From: Pseudomonas sp. EpS/L25
GTDB lineage: Bacteria > Pseudomonadota > Gammaproteobacteria > Pseudomonadales > Pseudomonadaceae
DNA length: 45,095 bases
Direction of reading: 5' to 3'
NCBI RefSeq assembly: GCF_001512295.1
Contig: NZ_LNUP01000017.1
Span: forward strand, 1 to 45,095
Below, in pieces: positions 26,185 to 33,610 of the stretch. How positions within the stretch are numbered: position 1 is the stretch's first letter; each line of letters starts with the position of its first letter. The notes below the pieces were generated by a model. That model was not told where the DNA came from and ran no database searches. It worked only from the letters and a program-made list of their open reading frames with translations. The position numbers and the translations under genes are program-made.

Positions 26185-26481
26185 TTAGAGCCCGCCCTGC
26201 ACACTGCCGCGCCCGCCGATGGCGGCGGGTAGCGACAATGGCAGCAACAGGGTATCGAGCAGGGCACTGCCGGGCAGGTCCAGCACCGGCCAGGCCGGTG
26301 CCTCGGCGCCGAAACGATCCAGCGCACAGCAACCGCCCTGCAGGGCATAGAGATCCAAACGAGTGCCGGCATAGACCACCGGCGCGCCGGGCTTGGCGGC
26401 GTCCAGGGTACGCGCCGTGGCGCAACCGCCGAGGGCCAGGATGGCCATCAGCAGCAGGCCGAGGCGCGCAGCCCTAGTCAT
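26185..26481 (-). CDS. YceK/YidQ-type (DUF1375) lipoprotein
   Basis: The 98-residue protein has a lipoprotein signal peptide ending in LALGGC (lipidated Cys near residue 20). A short domain containing [26 protein letters not shown] and LPAAIGG motifs follows, typical of DUF1375 outer-membrane lipoproteins of unknown function. Its ATG at 26481 lies eight bases inside the end of ubiX, so it is the third gene of the mpl-ubiX operon. The longer frame from 26580 is only the ubiX shadow. The gene ends two bases before the convergent TetR stop. Confidence 0.85.
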   Translation of the reverse strand: MTRAARLGLLLMAILALGGCATARTLDAAKPGAPVVYAGTRLDLYALQGGCCALDRFGAEAPAWPVLDLPGSALLDTLLLPLSLPAAIGGRGSVQGGL

Positions 26482-27109
26482 CGCTGCTGGCCAGGTGATG
26501 CTCACCCCAGCGCGGCAACATGTCCTGGGGGATGCCCAGGGTGTTGAGGATGCGCGCCACCACGAAGTCCACCAGGTCATCGAGGGTCTGCGGCTGGTGG
26601 TAGAAACCCGGCGAGGCCGGCAGGATGGTCACCCCCAGGTTGGACAGCTTGAGCATGTTTTCCAGATGGATACTGGAGAACGGCGACTCGCGCGGGACCA
26701 GGATCAGTTGCCGGCGCTCCTTGAGCGCCACGTCGGCGGCCCGTTCGATGAGGTTGTTGCTGGCGCCGGTGGCGATGGCCGACAGGGTACCGGTGGAACA
26801 GGGGCAGACCACCATGGCCGCCGGGGCGCTGGAGCCGGACGCCGGTGGGGCCATCCAGTCGCTCTGGCCGAACACCCGCACCTGGCCCGGCGCCGCGCCG
26901 GTGTATTCTGTGAGAAAGGCCTGCATGGCCTGGGGCTTGGGTGGCAGCACCACGTCGGTCTCGGTGGCCATCACCAGGTGCGCGGCCTTGGAGATGAGGA
27001 AGTGCACCTCGCGTTCCTCCTGCACCAGGCAGTCCAGCAGGCGCAGGCCGTACTGGGCGCCGGAAGCGCCGGTCAGCGCCAGGGTGATGCGTTCCGGGCC
27101 GGCCATCAT
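26474..27109 (-). CDS. ubiX: Flavin prenyltransferase UbiX
   Basis: UbiX joins dimethylallyl phosphate to FMN to make prenylated FMN, the cofactor of the UbiD decarboxylase in ubiquinone synthesis. The 211-residue protein has [17 protein letters not shown] at the FMN site, [28 protein letters not shown], the [22 protein letters not shown] segment (positions about 140-161), and [12 protein letters not shown]. The ATG at 27109 overlaps the mpl stop by four bases (ATGA). A long frame running from 28672 through mpl is not a real fusion: mpl is in another frame. Confidence 0.96.
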   Translation of the reverse strand: MMAGPERITLALTGASGAQYGLRLLDCLVQEEREVHFLISKAAHLVMATETDVVLPPKPQAMQAFLTEYTGAAPGQVRVFGQSDWMAPPASGSSAPAAMVVCPCSTGTLSAIATGASNNLIERAADVALKERRQLILVPRESPFSSIHLENMLKLSNLGVTILPASPGFYHQPQTLDDLVDFVVARILNTLGIPQDMLPRWGEHHLASSDD

Positions 27110-28461
27110 GCCTGCTCCAGGGCGGCGGCCAGCTTGCCGTGCAGGCCGCCGAAACCGCCGTTGCTCATGATCACCACGTGGGTGGGGCCGTCCAGTTCGG
27201 ACTGGACCCGAGCGATGATCGCCTCCAGGGAATCGCAGACCACGGCCGGTACGGCGCAGGCCTCGGCCGTCCCGGCCAGGTCCCAGCCCAGATTCGGCGG
27301 GGCGTACCAGATGACGCTGTCGGCGCCGGTGACGCTGGCCGGCAGACCGTCGCGGTGGGCGCCCAGCTTCATGGAATTGGAGCGCGGCTCGATGACGGCG
27401 ATGATCCGCTCGCTGCCGACCCGGGCGCGTAGGCCCTGCAGGGTGGTGGCGATGGCGGTGGGATGGTGGGCGAAGTCGTCGTAGACGGTCACCCCGCGCA
27501 CCTCGGCGACCTTCTCCATGCGCCGCTTCACGCTGCGGAATGCGCTCAGGGCGGCGACGCCCAGGCCGGGCACCACACCGACGTGACGAGCCGCCGCCAG
27601 GGCGGCCAGGGCATTGGCCACGTTGTGCTGGCCGGTGAGTTCCCAGTTCACCGTGCCCTGCACCTCGCCGTCGAACAGCACCTCGAAGCGCGAGCCGTCC
27701 TCGGCCAGCAGGCGGGCCTGCCACTGGCCACCTTCGCCGGTGGTCTGCACCGGCGTCCAGCAACCCATCTCCAGCACCCGCACCAGCGCCGTCTCGGCGG
27801 TGGGATGGATGATCAGGCCACTGCCGGGGATGGTCCGCACCAGATGGTGGAACTGCCGCTCGATGGCCGCGAGATCCGGGAAGATGTCCGCGTGGTCGTA
27901 TTCCAGGTTGTTGAGGATGGTGGTCCGCGGCCGGTAGTGGACGAACTTGGATCTCTTGTCGAAAAAGGCGCTGTCGTATTCGTCGGCTTCCACCACGAAG
28001 AAGGGCGTGCCGCCCAGGCGCGCCGAGATGCCGAAGTTCTGCGGCACCCCGCCGATGAGAAAGCCCGGGCTCATGCCGGCGTGCTCCAGCACCCAGGCCA
28101 GCATGCTGGTGGTGGTGGTCTTGCCGTGGGTCCCGGCGACTGCCAGTACCCAGCGCCCCTGCAGGACGTGCTCGGCCAGCCACTGGGGACCGGAGACATA
28201 GGGCAGGCCCTGGTCCAGCACGTACTCCACCGCCGGGTTGCCCCGCGACAGGGCGTTGCCGATCACCACCAGGTCCGGCGCCGGATCGAGTTGCCTGGGA
28301 TCGTAGCCCTGGGTCAGCTCGATGCCCTGGACCTGCAGCTGGGTACTCATGGGCGGATAGACGTTGGCATCGGAGCCGGTCACGCGATGGCCGGCTTCCT
28401 TGGCCAGCACCGCGAGCGACCCCATGAAGGTGCCGCAGATACCGAGGATGTGGATGTGCAT
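27106..28461 (-). CDS. mpl: UDP-N-acetylmuramate:L-Ala-gamma-D-Glu-meso-DAP ligase
   Basis: Mpl reattaches the murein tripeptide released during cell-wall recycling to UDP-MurNAc. The 451-residue protein is a Mur ligase: an N-terminal Rossmann domain ([20 protein letters not shown]), the ATP loop [12 protein letters not shown] near residue 109, and the central [14 protein letters not shown]. The C-terminal domain has [11 protein letters not shown] and [10 protein letters not shown], both of which mark Mpl rather than MurC. ubiX follows with a four-base overlap, the same pair as in P. aeruginosa. In P. aeruginosa, loss of mpl raises AmpC. Confidence 0.97.
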   Translation of the reverse strand: MHIHILGICGTFMGSLAVLAKEAGHRVTGSDANVYPPMSTQLQVQGIELTQGYDPRQLDPAPDLVVIGNALSRGNPAVEYVLDQGLPYVSGPQWLAEHVLQGRWVLAVAGTHGKTTTTSMLAWVLEHAGMSPGFLIGGVPQNFGISARLGGTPFFVVEADEYDSAFFDKRSKFVHYRPRTTILNNLEYDHADIFPDLAAIERQFHHLVRTIPGSGLIIHPTAETALVRVLEMGCWTPVQTTGEGGQWQARLLAEDGSRFEVLFDGEVQGTVNWELTGQHNVANALAALAAARHVGVVPGLGVAALSAFRSVKRRMEKVAEVRGVTVYDDFAHHPTAIATTLQGLRARVGSERIIAVIEPRSNSMKLGAHRDGLPASVTGADSVIWYAPPNLGWDLAGTAEACAVPAVVCDSLEAIIARVQSELDGPTHVVIMSNGGFGGLHGKLAAALEQA

Positions 28462-28556
28462 GACAGGCGGGCTCCGCTACAGAATTGAACGGCGGCAAGG
28501 TTAGCACGGGGGGCCCGCGCTTCCACGGACCCAGCGCACCCTGGCACCGCGTGCCG

Positions 28557-29312
28557 CTAGAAGACCGCCCTGGGCCGGATGGCTTCGCGTAGCGAATCGA
28601 AGGCCGCGGCGCTGGGGCTGACCAGGGCGAAATTGTAGCCCTGCCCCGACCAATAGTCGGCGGTGACGTCACCTTCCTGACGTGAGCCCTGGCCGATCTC
28701 CCGCTGGCTGTGTGGATGGCGCAGATAGAAGATCACCTGGCGCCCCTGGTCGTCCCGATAGAGCACCATCGCCGCCGGCCCGGTATCGCTGGCCATGAGC
28801 CGCCCGCCGACCGGTAGCAGGCCGAAGCGCTCCAGGTTGGGCAACGCGGGGGCCCGAACGAAGGTGTGCTGTAGCCAGCGCTGGATGGCGTCTTCCCGCC
28901 CGCTGACATCGACCGGCGGCGCGGCCGCCGTGCTGGCGAACAACCGATAGGCCTCCACGGCATCGGCCATGGGGACCTGGGCCTGTTGCAGCTGGGTTTC
29001 CCGCACCTGCCAGCCCAGCCCGCTGCCCAGACCGAGGGTCAGCAGCAGCGAGGCCAGGTACAGCGATCGCCGCTTACGTCTGGCCGTCACCCGACGGCGC
29101 ACGGCCGCGGGCAGGAGTGCAGTTGGCACAGGCGTGGAGCCGGCATCGAACAGCAGGCGCAGGCGGCGATTCTGCTCGCGAATGTCGACGACCGCGGCGG
29201 CGGCTTCAGGATGAGCGGCCAGATAGCGCGCCACCTCCTCGCGCCGCGACGCGCTCAGCTGATCGTCGGCGAAGGCCATCAACTCATCCTGGGTAGGCGG
29301 TAAGGAGATCAT
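28557..29312 (-). CDS. Transmembrane anti-sigma factor partner of the ECF sigma gene
   Basis: The 251-residue protein has an N-terminal cytoplasmic anti-sigma segment (about 1-85: [23 protein letters not shown]). There is one membrane helix (about 86-103, [18 protein letters not shown]) and a periplasmic domain of about 145 residues. The H-x3-C-x2-C zinc motif of ZAS anti-sigmas is absent, since no cysteine is present. The start overlaps the sigma stop by four bases (ATGA), the classic sigma/anti-sigma arrangement. The periplasmic domain ([21 protein letters not shown] near the end) presumably senses an envelope or redox signal. Confidence 0.88.
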   Translation of the reverse strand: MISLPPTQDELMAFADDQLSASRREEVARYLAAHPEAAAAVVDIREQNRRLRLLFDAGSTPVPTALLPAAVRRRVTARRKRRSLYLASLLLTLGLGSGLGWQVRETQLQQAQVPMADAVEAYRLFASTAAAPPVDVSGREDAIQRWLQHTFVRAPALPNLERFGLLPVGGRLMASDTGPAAMVLYRDDQGRQVIFYLRHPHSQREIGQGSRQEGDVTADYWSGQGYNFALVSPSAAAFDSLREAIRPRAVF

Positions 29313-29815
29313 TTCAAGACTCGCATGACAGAGGGGGGCACAGGGCCTTCATGGACCTGCCGCAGGGCCGCACGGGCGCGGGCCAGGCGAGACATCACCG
29401 TACCCAGAGGAATGTCCAGCGTCTGGGCCACCTCGCGATAGCTCATGCCTTCAACGGCGATCAGCAGCAACAGGGCACGTTGCTCGGCACTCAACTGGGC
29501 GAGTCCCGCCAGGGCTTCGCGATCCAGATGAATCCGCTCGGCCGACGGCTCCACCGGCATCTCCTGAAAGCCCAGCCACTCCAGCAATCGACCGTATCGG
29601 CGCTCGCGGCGACGCCCATCGACGAACTGACGATAGAGGATGGTGAAGAGCCAGGCGCGCGGGTCACCGTCGGGATGGCGACTCTGGCCATGGGCCAGGG
29701 CGCGTTCCAGACAGCTCTGCACCAGGTCATCGGCACTGGCATCGTGCCGTGTCAGGGAGCGGGCGAAGCGGCGCAGCGCCGGCAGCAGGGCGTGAAGCGT
29801 GGCGTCATCGAGCAT
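29309..29815 (-). CDS. ECF-type RNA polymerase sigma factor
   Basis: The 168-residue protein has sigma region 2 (about 10-75, with DDLVQSCLERALAH and DPRAWLFTILYRQFVD) and region 4 (about 105-160, with LSAEQRALLLLIAVEGMSYREVAQTLDIPLGTVMSRLARAR spanning residues 107-147). Regions 1 and 3 are missing, as in ECF factors. The ATG at 29815 has GAGGA upstream; the in-frame ATG at 29911 would run through the promoter zone. It is divergent from the DUF305 operon. Matching promoters on both strands suggest that it drives itself and that operon. Confidence 0.94.
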   Translation of the reverse strand: MLDDATLHALLPALRRFARSLTRHDASADDLVQSCLERALAHGQSRHPDGDPRAWLFTILYRQFVDGRRRERRYGRLLEWLGFQEMPVEPSAERIHLDREALAGLAQLSAEQRALLLLIAVEGMSYREVAQTLDIPLGTVMSRLARARAALRQVHEGPVPPSVMRVLK

Positions 29816-29838
29816 GGGCGATCCTCGCGTGTGCCTGA

Positions 29839-29865
29839 CAGACGTCTGGGCCGTCGGATTATTCC
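29839..29865 (-). promoter_or_regulatory. ECF promoter toward the sigma/anti-sigma genes
   Basis: On the minus strand GGAATA (29865-29860) is followed after 15 bases by CGTCTG (29844-29839), about 25 bases before the sigma ATG. GGAA(T/C) and CGTC are usual ECF -35 and -10 elements. Confidence 0.65.
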
Positions 29866-29890
29866 CGCCGATTTTTATTTTCTTCGCGCT

Positions 29891-29918
29891 GGAATAGACC
29901 GCGCGGGGCAAACGTCTG
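29891..29918 (+). promoter_or_regulatory. ECF promoter toward the DUF305 operon
   Basis: GGAATA (29891-29896), 16 bases, then CGTCTG (29913-29918). The two hexamers are identical to those of the minus-strand promoter, which supports recognition by the same sigma factor. The DUF305 GTG lies 36 bases downstream. Confidence 0.68.
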
Positions 29919-29953
29919 CCCGGATATCCACTCGTCCGAACAGGAGTCCTAGC

Positions 29954-30310
29954 GTGCGCTCACCTCGAACTCTACCCCTGGCGGTCGCCCTGCTGGTAGC
30001 CGCCGCCCCGAACTCCTGGGCACAGCCGGATGCCAGCGTCGCCGCAGCGGCCCACACCGCCAATGAAAAGGCCATGACACTCATGATGAACGCCATGCAT
30101 GTCCCCAGCAGTGGCGACGTCGACCAGGACTTCATCACCCAGATGACCGCTCATCATCAGGGCGCGATCGACATGGCCCGCATCCAGTTGCAGTACGGCC
30201 ACAACGAACAGCTGCGGCGCCTGGCCCAGGAAATCATCGTCACCCAGCAGCAGGAAATCGCCGTCATGCAGCAGGCCCTTTCCATCCCGCCCACCTCTCC
30301 CACTCGGTAA
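29954..30310 (+). CDS. Exported DUF305 protein
   Basis: This 118-residue protein starts at GTG 29954 (AGGAG upstream) with a signal peptide ending at NSWAQ. The mature part is a four-helix DUF305 domain with the signature DFITQMTAHHQGAIDMA and a partner helix IIVTQQQEIAVMQQAL. DUF305 relatives include the periplasmic copper-binding CopM of cyanobacteria; the paired histidines and many methionines (MTLMMNAMHV) would fit metal binding, but this is not shown. An ATG-only reading would enlarge it through the promoter or cut the signal peptide. The beta-propeller gene begins five bases after the stop. Confidence 0.85.
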   Translation: MRSPRTLPLAVALLVAAAPNSWAQPDASVAAAAHTANEKAMTLMMNAMHVPSSGDVDQDFITQMTAHHQGAIDMARIQLQYGHNEQLRRLAQEIIVTQQQEIAVMQQALSIPPTSPTR

Positions 30311-30315
30311 CGCCC

Positions 30316-31764
30316 ATGTCCTGTCGCGCGCTCACCTCGCTCGCTACCGCCCTGCTCCTGTCTACCTCCCTGACCCAGGCCGCCCAGGTTCCCCTGGCCG
30401 CAGCCGCGCCGGATATTCCCCTTGATGCCCAGGACCGGGTCTATACGGCGGATCAGTTTTCCAACACGGTATCGGTGATCGATCCCGCGACCGCTACCCT
30501 GCTCGGGGTCATTTCTCTGGGCGACAGCCAGCCCAATAATCTGAGTCCGCTGTACCGGGGCGAATTGCTGGTGCATGGCTTGGGCTTCGCGCCGGATGGT
30601 CGGACCCTGGCCGCGGTGGCCATCGGCTCCAACGCCGTGACCTTCATCGATACCACCACCAATCAGGTCAAGGGCAAGACCTATCTGGGCCGCGCGCCCC
30701 ACGAGGCCTTCTTCACCCCGGATGGCAAGGAGCTGTGGGTCACGGTGCGCGGCGAGGACTACATCGCGGTGATCGATCCGCAGACCTTTCACGAGATCAC
30801 CCGGATCAAGGTGCCCGTCGGCCCCGGCATGCAGATCTTTTCGCCGGACGGCCAGTATGGCTATGTCTGCTCGTCCTTCACGCCGGAAACGGTAGTGATC
30901 GCGGTGGCCAAGCACCAGATCGTCGGCCGGGTGCCCCAGGCCAGTCCCTTCTGCCCCAACATCGCCGCCTCCCCGGACGGCCAGCAGGTCTGGTTCACCC
31001 TCAAGGATGTCGGCAAGACCCAGGTATTCGCCGCCAAGCCGCCCTTCGGCCTGCTCAAGACCCTGGACACCGGCCCCATCACCAACCACGTCAACTTGGT
31101 GCGCAATGCCAAGGGCAGCTTCGCCTATGTGACGGTGGGTGGCGAGAATCGCATCAAGGTCTTTCGTACCGCTGATTTCACCCAGGTCGCCAGTATTCCC
31201 GTCGGTGCCCTCCCCCATGGTCTCTGGCCTTCGGGCGATGGCACTCGGCTCTACGTCGGCCTGGAAAACGCCGATACCGTGGCGGTCATCGACACCCTGA
31301 CCAATCAGGTCGTCGGCACCCTGCCGGTGGGGCAGGCACCGCAGGCCCTGGTCTATGTGCCCCGGGCCGTTGCCAAGGGTGGCGGGAAAGACGGCCTGCA
31401 GCCGCTGCGCAACGTCGCCAAGCGCGTGCAGATCGCCCTGGCGGCGCCGGACAAAGACTCGTCGCACATCACCCAGGTCACCCTGTTCGACCAGGGCCTG
31501 ACCCAGGTTCTACAGGCTTCCGTGACGGGCCTTGCCGCCAAGCAGCCCTACGTCCTGGCCTTGGCTACCCAGGCGGATGGCCACGGCCCCCTCGAATCGC
31601 TGGCGGCCTTTCAGAGCAATCCCGCCGGCGCGGCCATCGTCAACGCCGTAGGCCCCATTCGCCAACTCGTCCAAGGCCGGGCGGCAGATGAGCACCGCTA
31701 CCTGGTCATCGCCCCAGGTACGCCCGACGCACCAGGAGCCCCCGTGCAAGTGCAAGTCCAGTAG
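30316..31764 (+). CDS. Exported YVTN-type beta-propeller protein
   Basis: The 482-residue protein has a signal peptide (MSCRALTSLATALLLSTSLTQA). A seven-bladed-type beta-propeller with YVTN/YncE repeats follows (about 40-350); examples are NTVSVIDPATATLLGVISLG, YIAVIDPQTFHEITRIKVPVG and TVAVIDTLTNQVVGTLPVG. A C-terminal domain (about 370-480) of strands follows and is not recognised. Such propellers are periplasmic binding or scaffolding proteins without a fixed enzymatic role. Tight coupling to the DUF305 gene argues for a joint function. Confidence 0.87.
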   Translation: MSCRALTSLATALLLSTSLTQAAQVPLAAAAPDIPLDAQDRVYTADQFSNTVSVIDPATATLLGVISLGDSQPNNLSPLYRGELLVHGLGFAPDGRTLAAVAIGSNAVTFIDTTTNQVKGKTYLGRAPHEAFFTPDGKELWVTVRGEDYIAVIDPQTFHEITRIKVPVGPGMQIFSPDGQYGYVCSSFTPETVVIAVAKHQIVGRVPQASPFCPNIAASPDGQQVWFTLKDVGKTQVFAAKPPFGLLKTLDTGPITNHVNLVRNAKGSFAYVTVGGENRIKVFRTADFTQVASIPVGALPHGLWPSGDGTRLYVGLENADTVAVIDTLTNQVVGTLPVGQAPQALVYVPRAVAKGGGKDGLQPLRNVAKRVQIALAAPDKDSSHITQVTLFDQGLTQVLQASVTGLAAKQPYVLALATQADGHGPLESLAAFQSNPAGAAIVNAVGPIRQLVQGRAADEHRYLVIAPGTPDAPGAPVQVQVQ

Positions 31765-31804
31765 CTAGACTCCAAGCATCCGTCACCACACGCCGAGGTC
31801 CATC

Positions 31805-32179
31805 ATGTTGAAACGTCTGCTGCTCGCCACCGCTGTCCTATCCTTCGCCAGTCTGGCCCTGGCTGCCGCGCCCGCCAAGGTCGCCGACACCGCCATGGGC
31901 AAGGTGCTCGTCGATGCCAAGGGCATGACGCTCTACACCTTTGCCAAGGACAGCGCGGGCAAGTCCGCCTGCAATGGCCCCTGCGCCCAGAACTGGCCGC
32001 CCCTCAAGGCCGCAGCCGGTGCCAAGGCGGCCGATGGCTACAGCCTGGTGACCCGTGACGACGGCAGCCAGCAATGGGCCTACCAGGGCAAGCCGCTGTA
32101 CACCTGGGTCAAGGACAGCAAGCCGGGCGATACCTCGGGTGACGGCGTCAATCAGGTCTGGCACGTGGCCAAGCCCTGA
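31805..32179 (+). CDS. Exported PF03640-type (COG4315) repeat protein
   Basis: The 124-residue protein has a signal peptide cut near ALA-APAK and two copies of the 'secreted repeat' fold. These are marked by GKVLVDAKGMTLYTFAKD, CNGPCAQNWPPL and QWAYQGKPLYTWVKDSKPGD. Unlike many relatives it has no lipobox cysteine, so it is probably soluble in the periplasm. The two cysteines of CNGPC could form a disulfide. Function of the family is unknown; it is often found near ECF sigma genes. It follows the propeller gene by 40 bp and is probably the third gene of the ECF-driven unit. Confidence 0.88.
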   Translation: MLKRLLLATAVLSFASLALAAAPAKVADTAMGKVLVDAKGMTLYTFAKDSAGKSACNGPCAQNWPPLKAAAGAKAADGYSLVTRDDGSQQWAYQGKPLYTWVKDSKPGDTSGDGVNQVWHVAKP

Positions 32180-32186
32180 TGCGCGG

Positions 32187-32216
32187 GCGCTGTCTGCCGA
32201 ACGCAGGCAGCGCCTT
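32187..32216 (+). terminator. Hairpin ending the DUF305/propeller/PF03640 unit
   Basis: GCGCTGTCTGC pairs with GCAGGCAGCGC (one G-T mismatch) across CGAAC. Only a short CTTAT follows, so it is a weak intrinsic or a factor-dependent terminator. Confidence 0.5.
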
Positions 32217-32278
32217 ATCTACCCAATGGTTTATTATTTCATGATCATTCACTTTTAATGATAAGCAAGCAGGCTTAG

Positions 32279-32302
32279 CCTGAAGGCCTTCACCTTCAGG
32301 AG
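32279..32302 (+). promoter_or_regulatory. Hairpin overlapping the ribosome binding site of the TDT transporter
   Basis: CCTGAAGG (32279-32286) pairs perfectly with CCTTCAGG (32293-32300). The Shine-Dalgarno AGGAG (32298-32302) is half inside the 3' arm, eight bases before the ATG. Pairing would hide it. Confidence 0.5.
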
Positions 32303-32309
32303 CCCTGCC

Positions 32310-33470
32310 ATGCCATTTCCCGCCGTTGTCCCAGAGCAGGTACTCAGACCCTTCAGCCAGCTCGACCGCCCATTGGAGGTCATCCGCCAGTTCACCCCCA
32401 ACTGGTTCGCCGTGACCATGGGCACCGGCGTGCTGGCCCTTGCCCTGGCAGCCTTTCCCTGGAGGCTTCTTGGATTGCACGTCCTCGCCGAGGGCCTCTG
32501 GCTGCTCGATGTACTACTGTTCTGCCTGTTCACCGGGCTCTATGCCGCGCGCTGGTTGCTGTTCTTCGACGAGGCCCGCGAGATTTTCGCCCACTCCACC
32601 GTCTCGATGTTCATCGGCACCATCCCCATGGGCCTGGCCACGCTGATCAACGGCCTGCTGCTGTTCGGCCTGCCGCGCTGGGGTGAGGCCGTGGTGCCCC
32701 TGGCGCTCGGCCTCTGGTGGCTGGACGCGGCCATGGCGTTGGCCTGCGGAGTGCTGATCCCCTATCTGATGTTCACCCGCCAGGCGCATCGTATCGACCA
32801 GATGACCGCCGTCTGGCTGTTGCCGGTGGTGGCCGCGGAGGTGGCGGCGGCCAGTGGTGGCCTGCTGGTGCCCCACCTGGCCGTGGGCGAGCAATTCACA
32901 GTGCTCGTCGCCAGCTACGTGCTCTGGGCCTATTCGGTACCGGTCGCCCTCAGCCTGCTGGTGATCCTGCTGTTGCGCCTGGCGCTGCACAAACTGCCGC
33001 CGGCCAGCATGGCGGCGTCGAGCTGGCTGGCACTAGGGCCGATCGCCACCGGTGCCCTGGGGCTGCTGGTGCTGGGCAGCGCTGCGCCCGCGGTGTTCGC
33101 CGCCCATGGCCTGACCGGAATCGGCGAGATCGCCCAGGGTCTGGGCCTGCTGGGCGCGGTGCTGCTCTGGGGCCTGGGGCTCTGGTGGCTGGCGCTGGCC
33201 GTACTGGTGACCTATCGCCAGGCCCGTGACGGCATGCCCTTCAACCTGGGCTGGTGGGGTTTCACCTTTCCCCTGGGCGTCTATGCCCTGACCACCCTGC
33301 GCCTGGGCGCAGCCCTGGCGGCGCCCTTCTTCACCGGCCTGGGCGCGGTCTTGGTGGTGCTGCTGGCCTTGCTGTGGACCCTGGTCGCCAGCCGCACCCT
33401 GGCCGGCGCCTACCGGGGCGAGCTGTTCGTCTCGCCCTGCATCGCCCACCTGTGCAAGAAGGTGCGCTAG
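32310..33470 (+). CDS. TDT/SLAC1-family membrane transporter (TehA-like)
   Basis: The 386-residue protein has about ten membrane helices and the TDT (tellurite-resistance/dicarboxylate transporter) opening IRQFTPNWFAVTMGTGVLALAL. Further family marks are STVSMFIGTIPMGLATLING, FNLGWWGFTFPLGVYALTTLRLG and TLVASRTLAGAYRGELF. Family members transport anions such as C4-dicarboxylates, sulfite or chloride; the substrate here is not known. It lies downstream of the ECF module on the same strand but with its own A+T-rich leader. Its stop codon TAG sits in the tip of the hairpin element that separates it from the convergent AcoR-like gene. Confidence 0.88.
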   Translation: MPFPAVVPEQVLRPFSQLDRPLEVIRQFTPNWFAVTMGTGVLALALAAFPWRLLGLHVLAEGLWLLDVLLFCLFTGLYAARWLLFFDEAREIFAHSTVSMFIGTIPMGLATLINGLLLFGLPRWGEAVVPLALGLWWLDAAMALACGVLIPYLMFTRQAHRIDQMTAVWLLPVVAAEVAAASGGLLVPHLAVGEQFTVLVASYVLWAYSVPVALSLLVILLLRLALHKLPPASMAASSWLALGPIATGALGLLVLGSAAPAVFAAHGLTGIGEIAQGLGLLGAVLLWGLGLWWLALAVLVTYRQARDGMPFNLGWWGFTFPLGVYALTTLRLGAALAAPFFTGLGAVLVVLLALLWTLVASRTLAGAYRGELFVSPCIAHLCKKVR

Positions 33471-33610
33471 AGCCTGCTCAAAGGCTCGCGAGCTAGAGTC
33501 AAACAAGGCGAAAATGGCTGAGGAAGCGGAGTTTACGAGTGGTAAATGAGCATTCCGAAGCCATTTTCAACGCCGTTTGGCCGACGCGCAGCAGACTTTG
33601 AACAGGCTCT
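33469..33610. repeat. Hairpin repeat element, copy A (MITE-like)
   Basis: The 142-bp element has terminal inverted repeats AGAGCCTGCTCAAAG and CTTTGAACAGGCTCT (14 of 15 matched), an inner stem AAAATGGCT/AGCCATTTT, and a core GGAAGCGGAGTTTAC...GTAAATGAGCATTCC. It fills the whole space between two convergent genes, and their stop codons lie at its two tips. A second copy is at 38560-38701. Confidence 0.78.

Noticed and set aside
26474-28672. One 732-residue minus-strand frame covering mpl and ubiX
   Set aside because: Only its C-terminal 211 residues are UbiX. The rest is a low-complexity Gly/Arg/Pro-rich shadow of mpl, which is in another frame and has full Mur-ligase motifs.
29351-30310. 319-residue plus-strand protein ending in the DUF305 domain
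   Set aside because: The first 200 residues are antisense to the sigma gene and cross two promoters. The GTG at 29954 with its own ribosome binding site and signal peptide is the better start.
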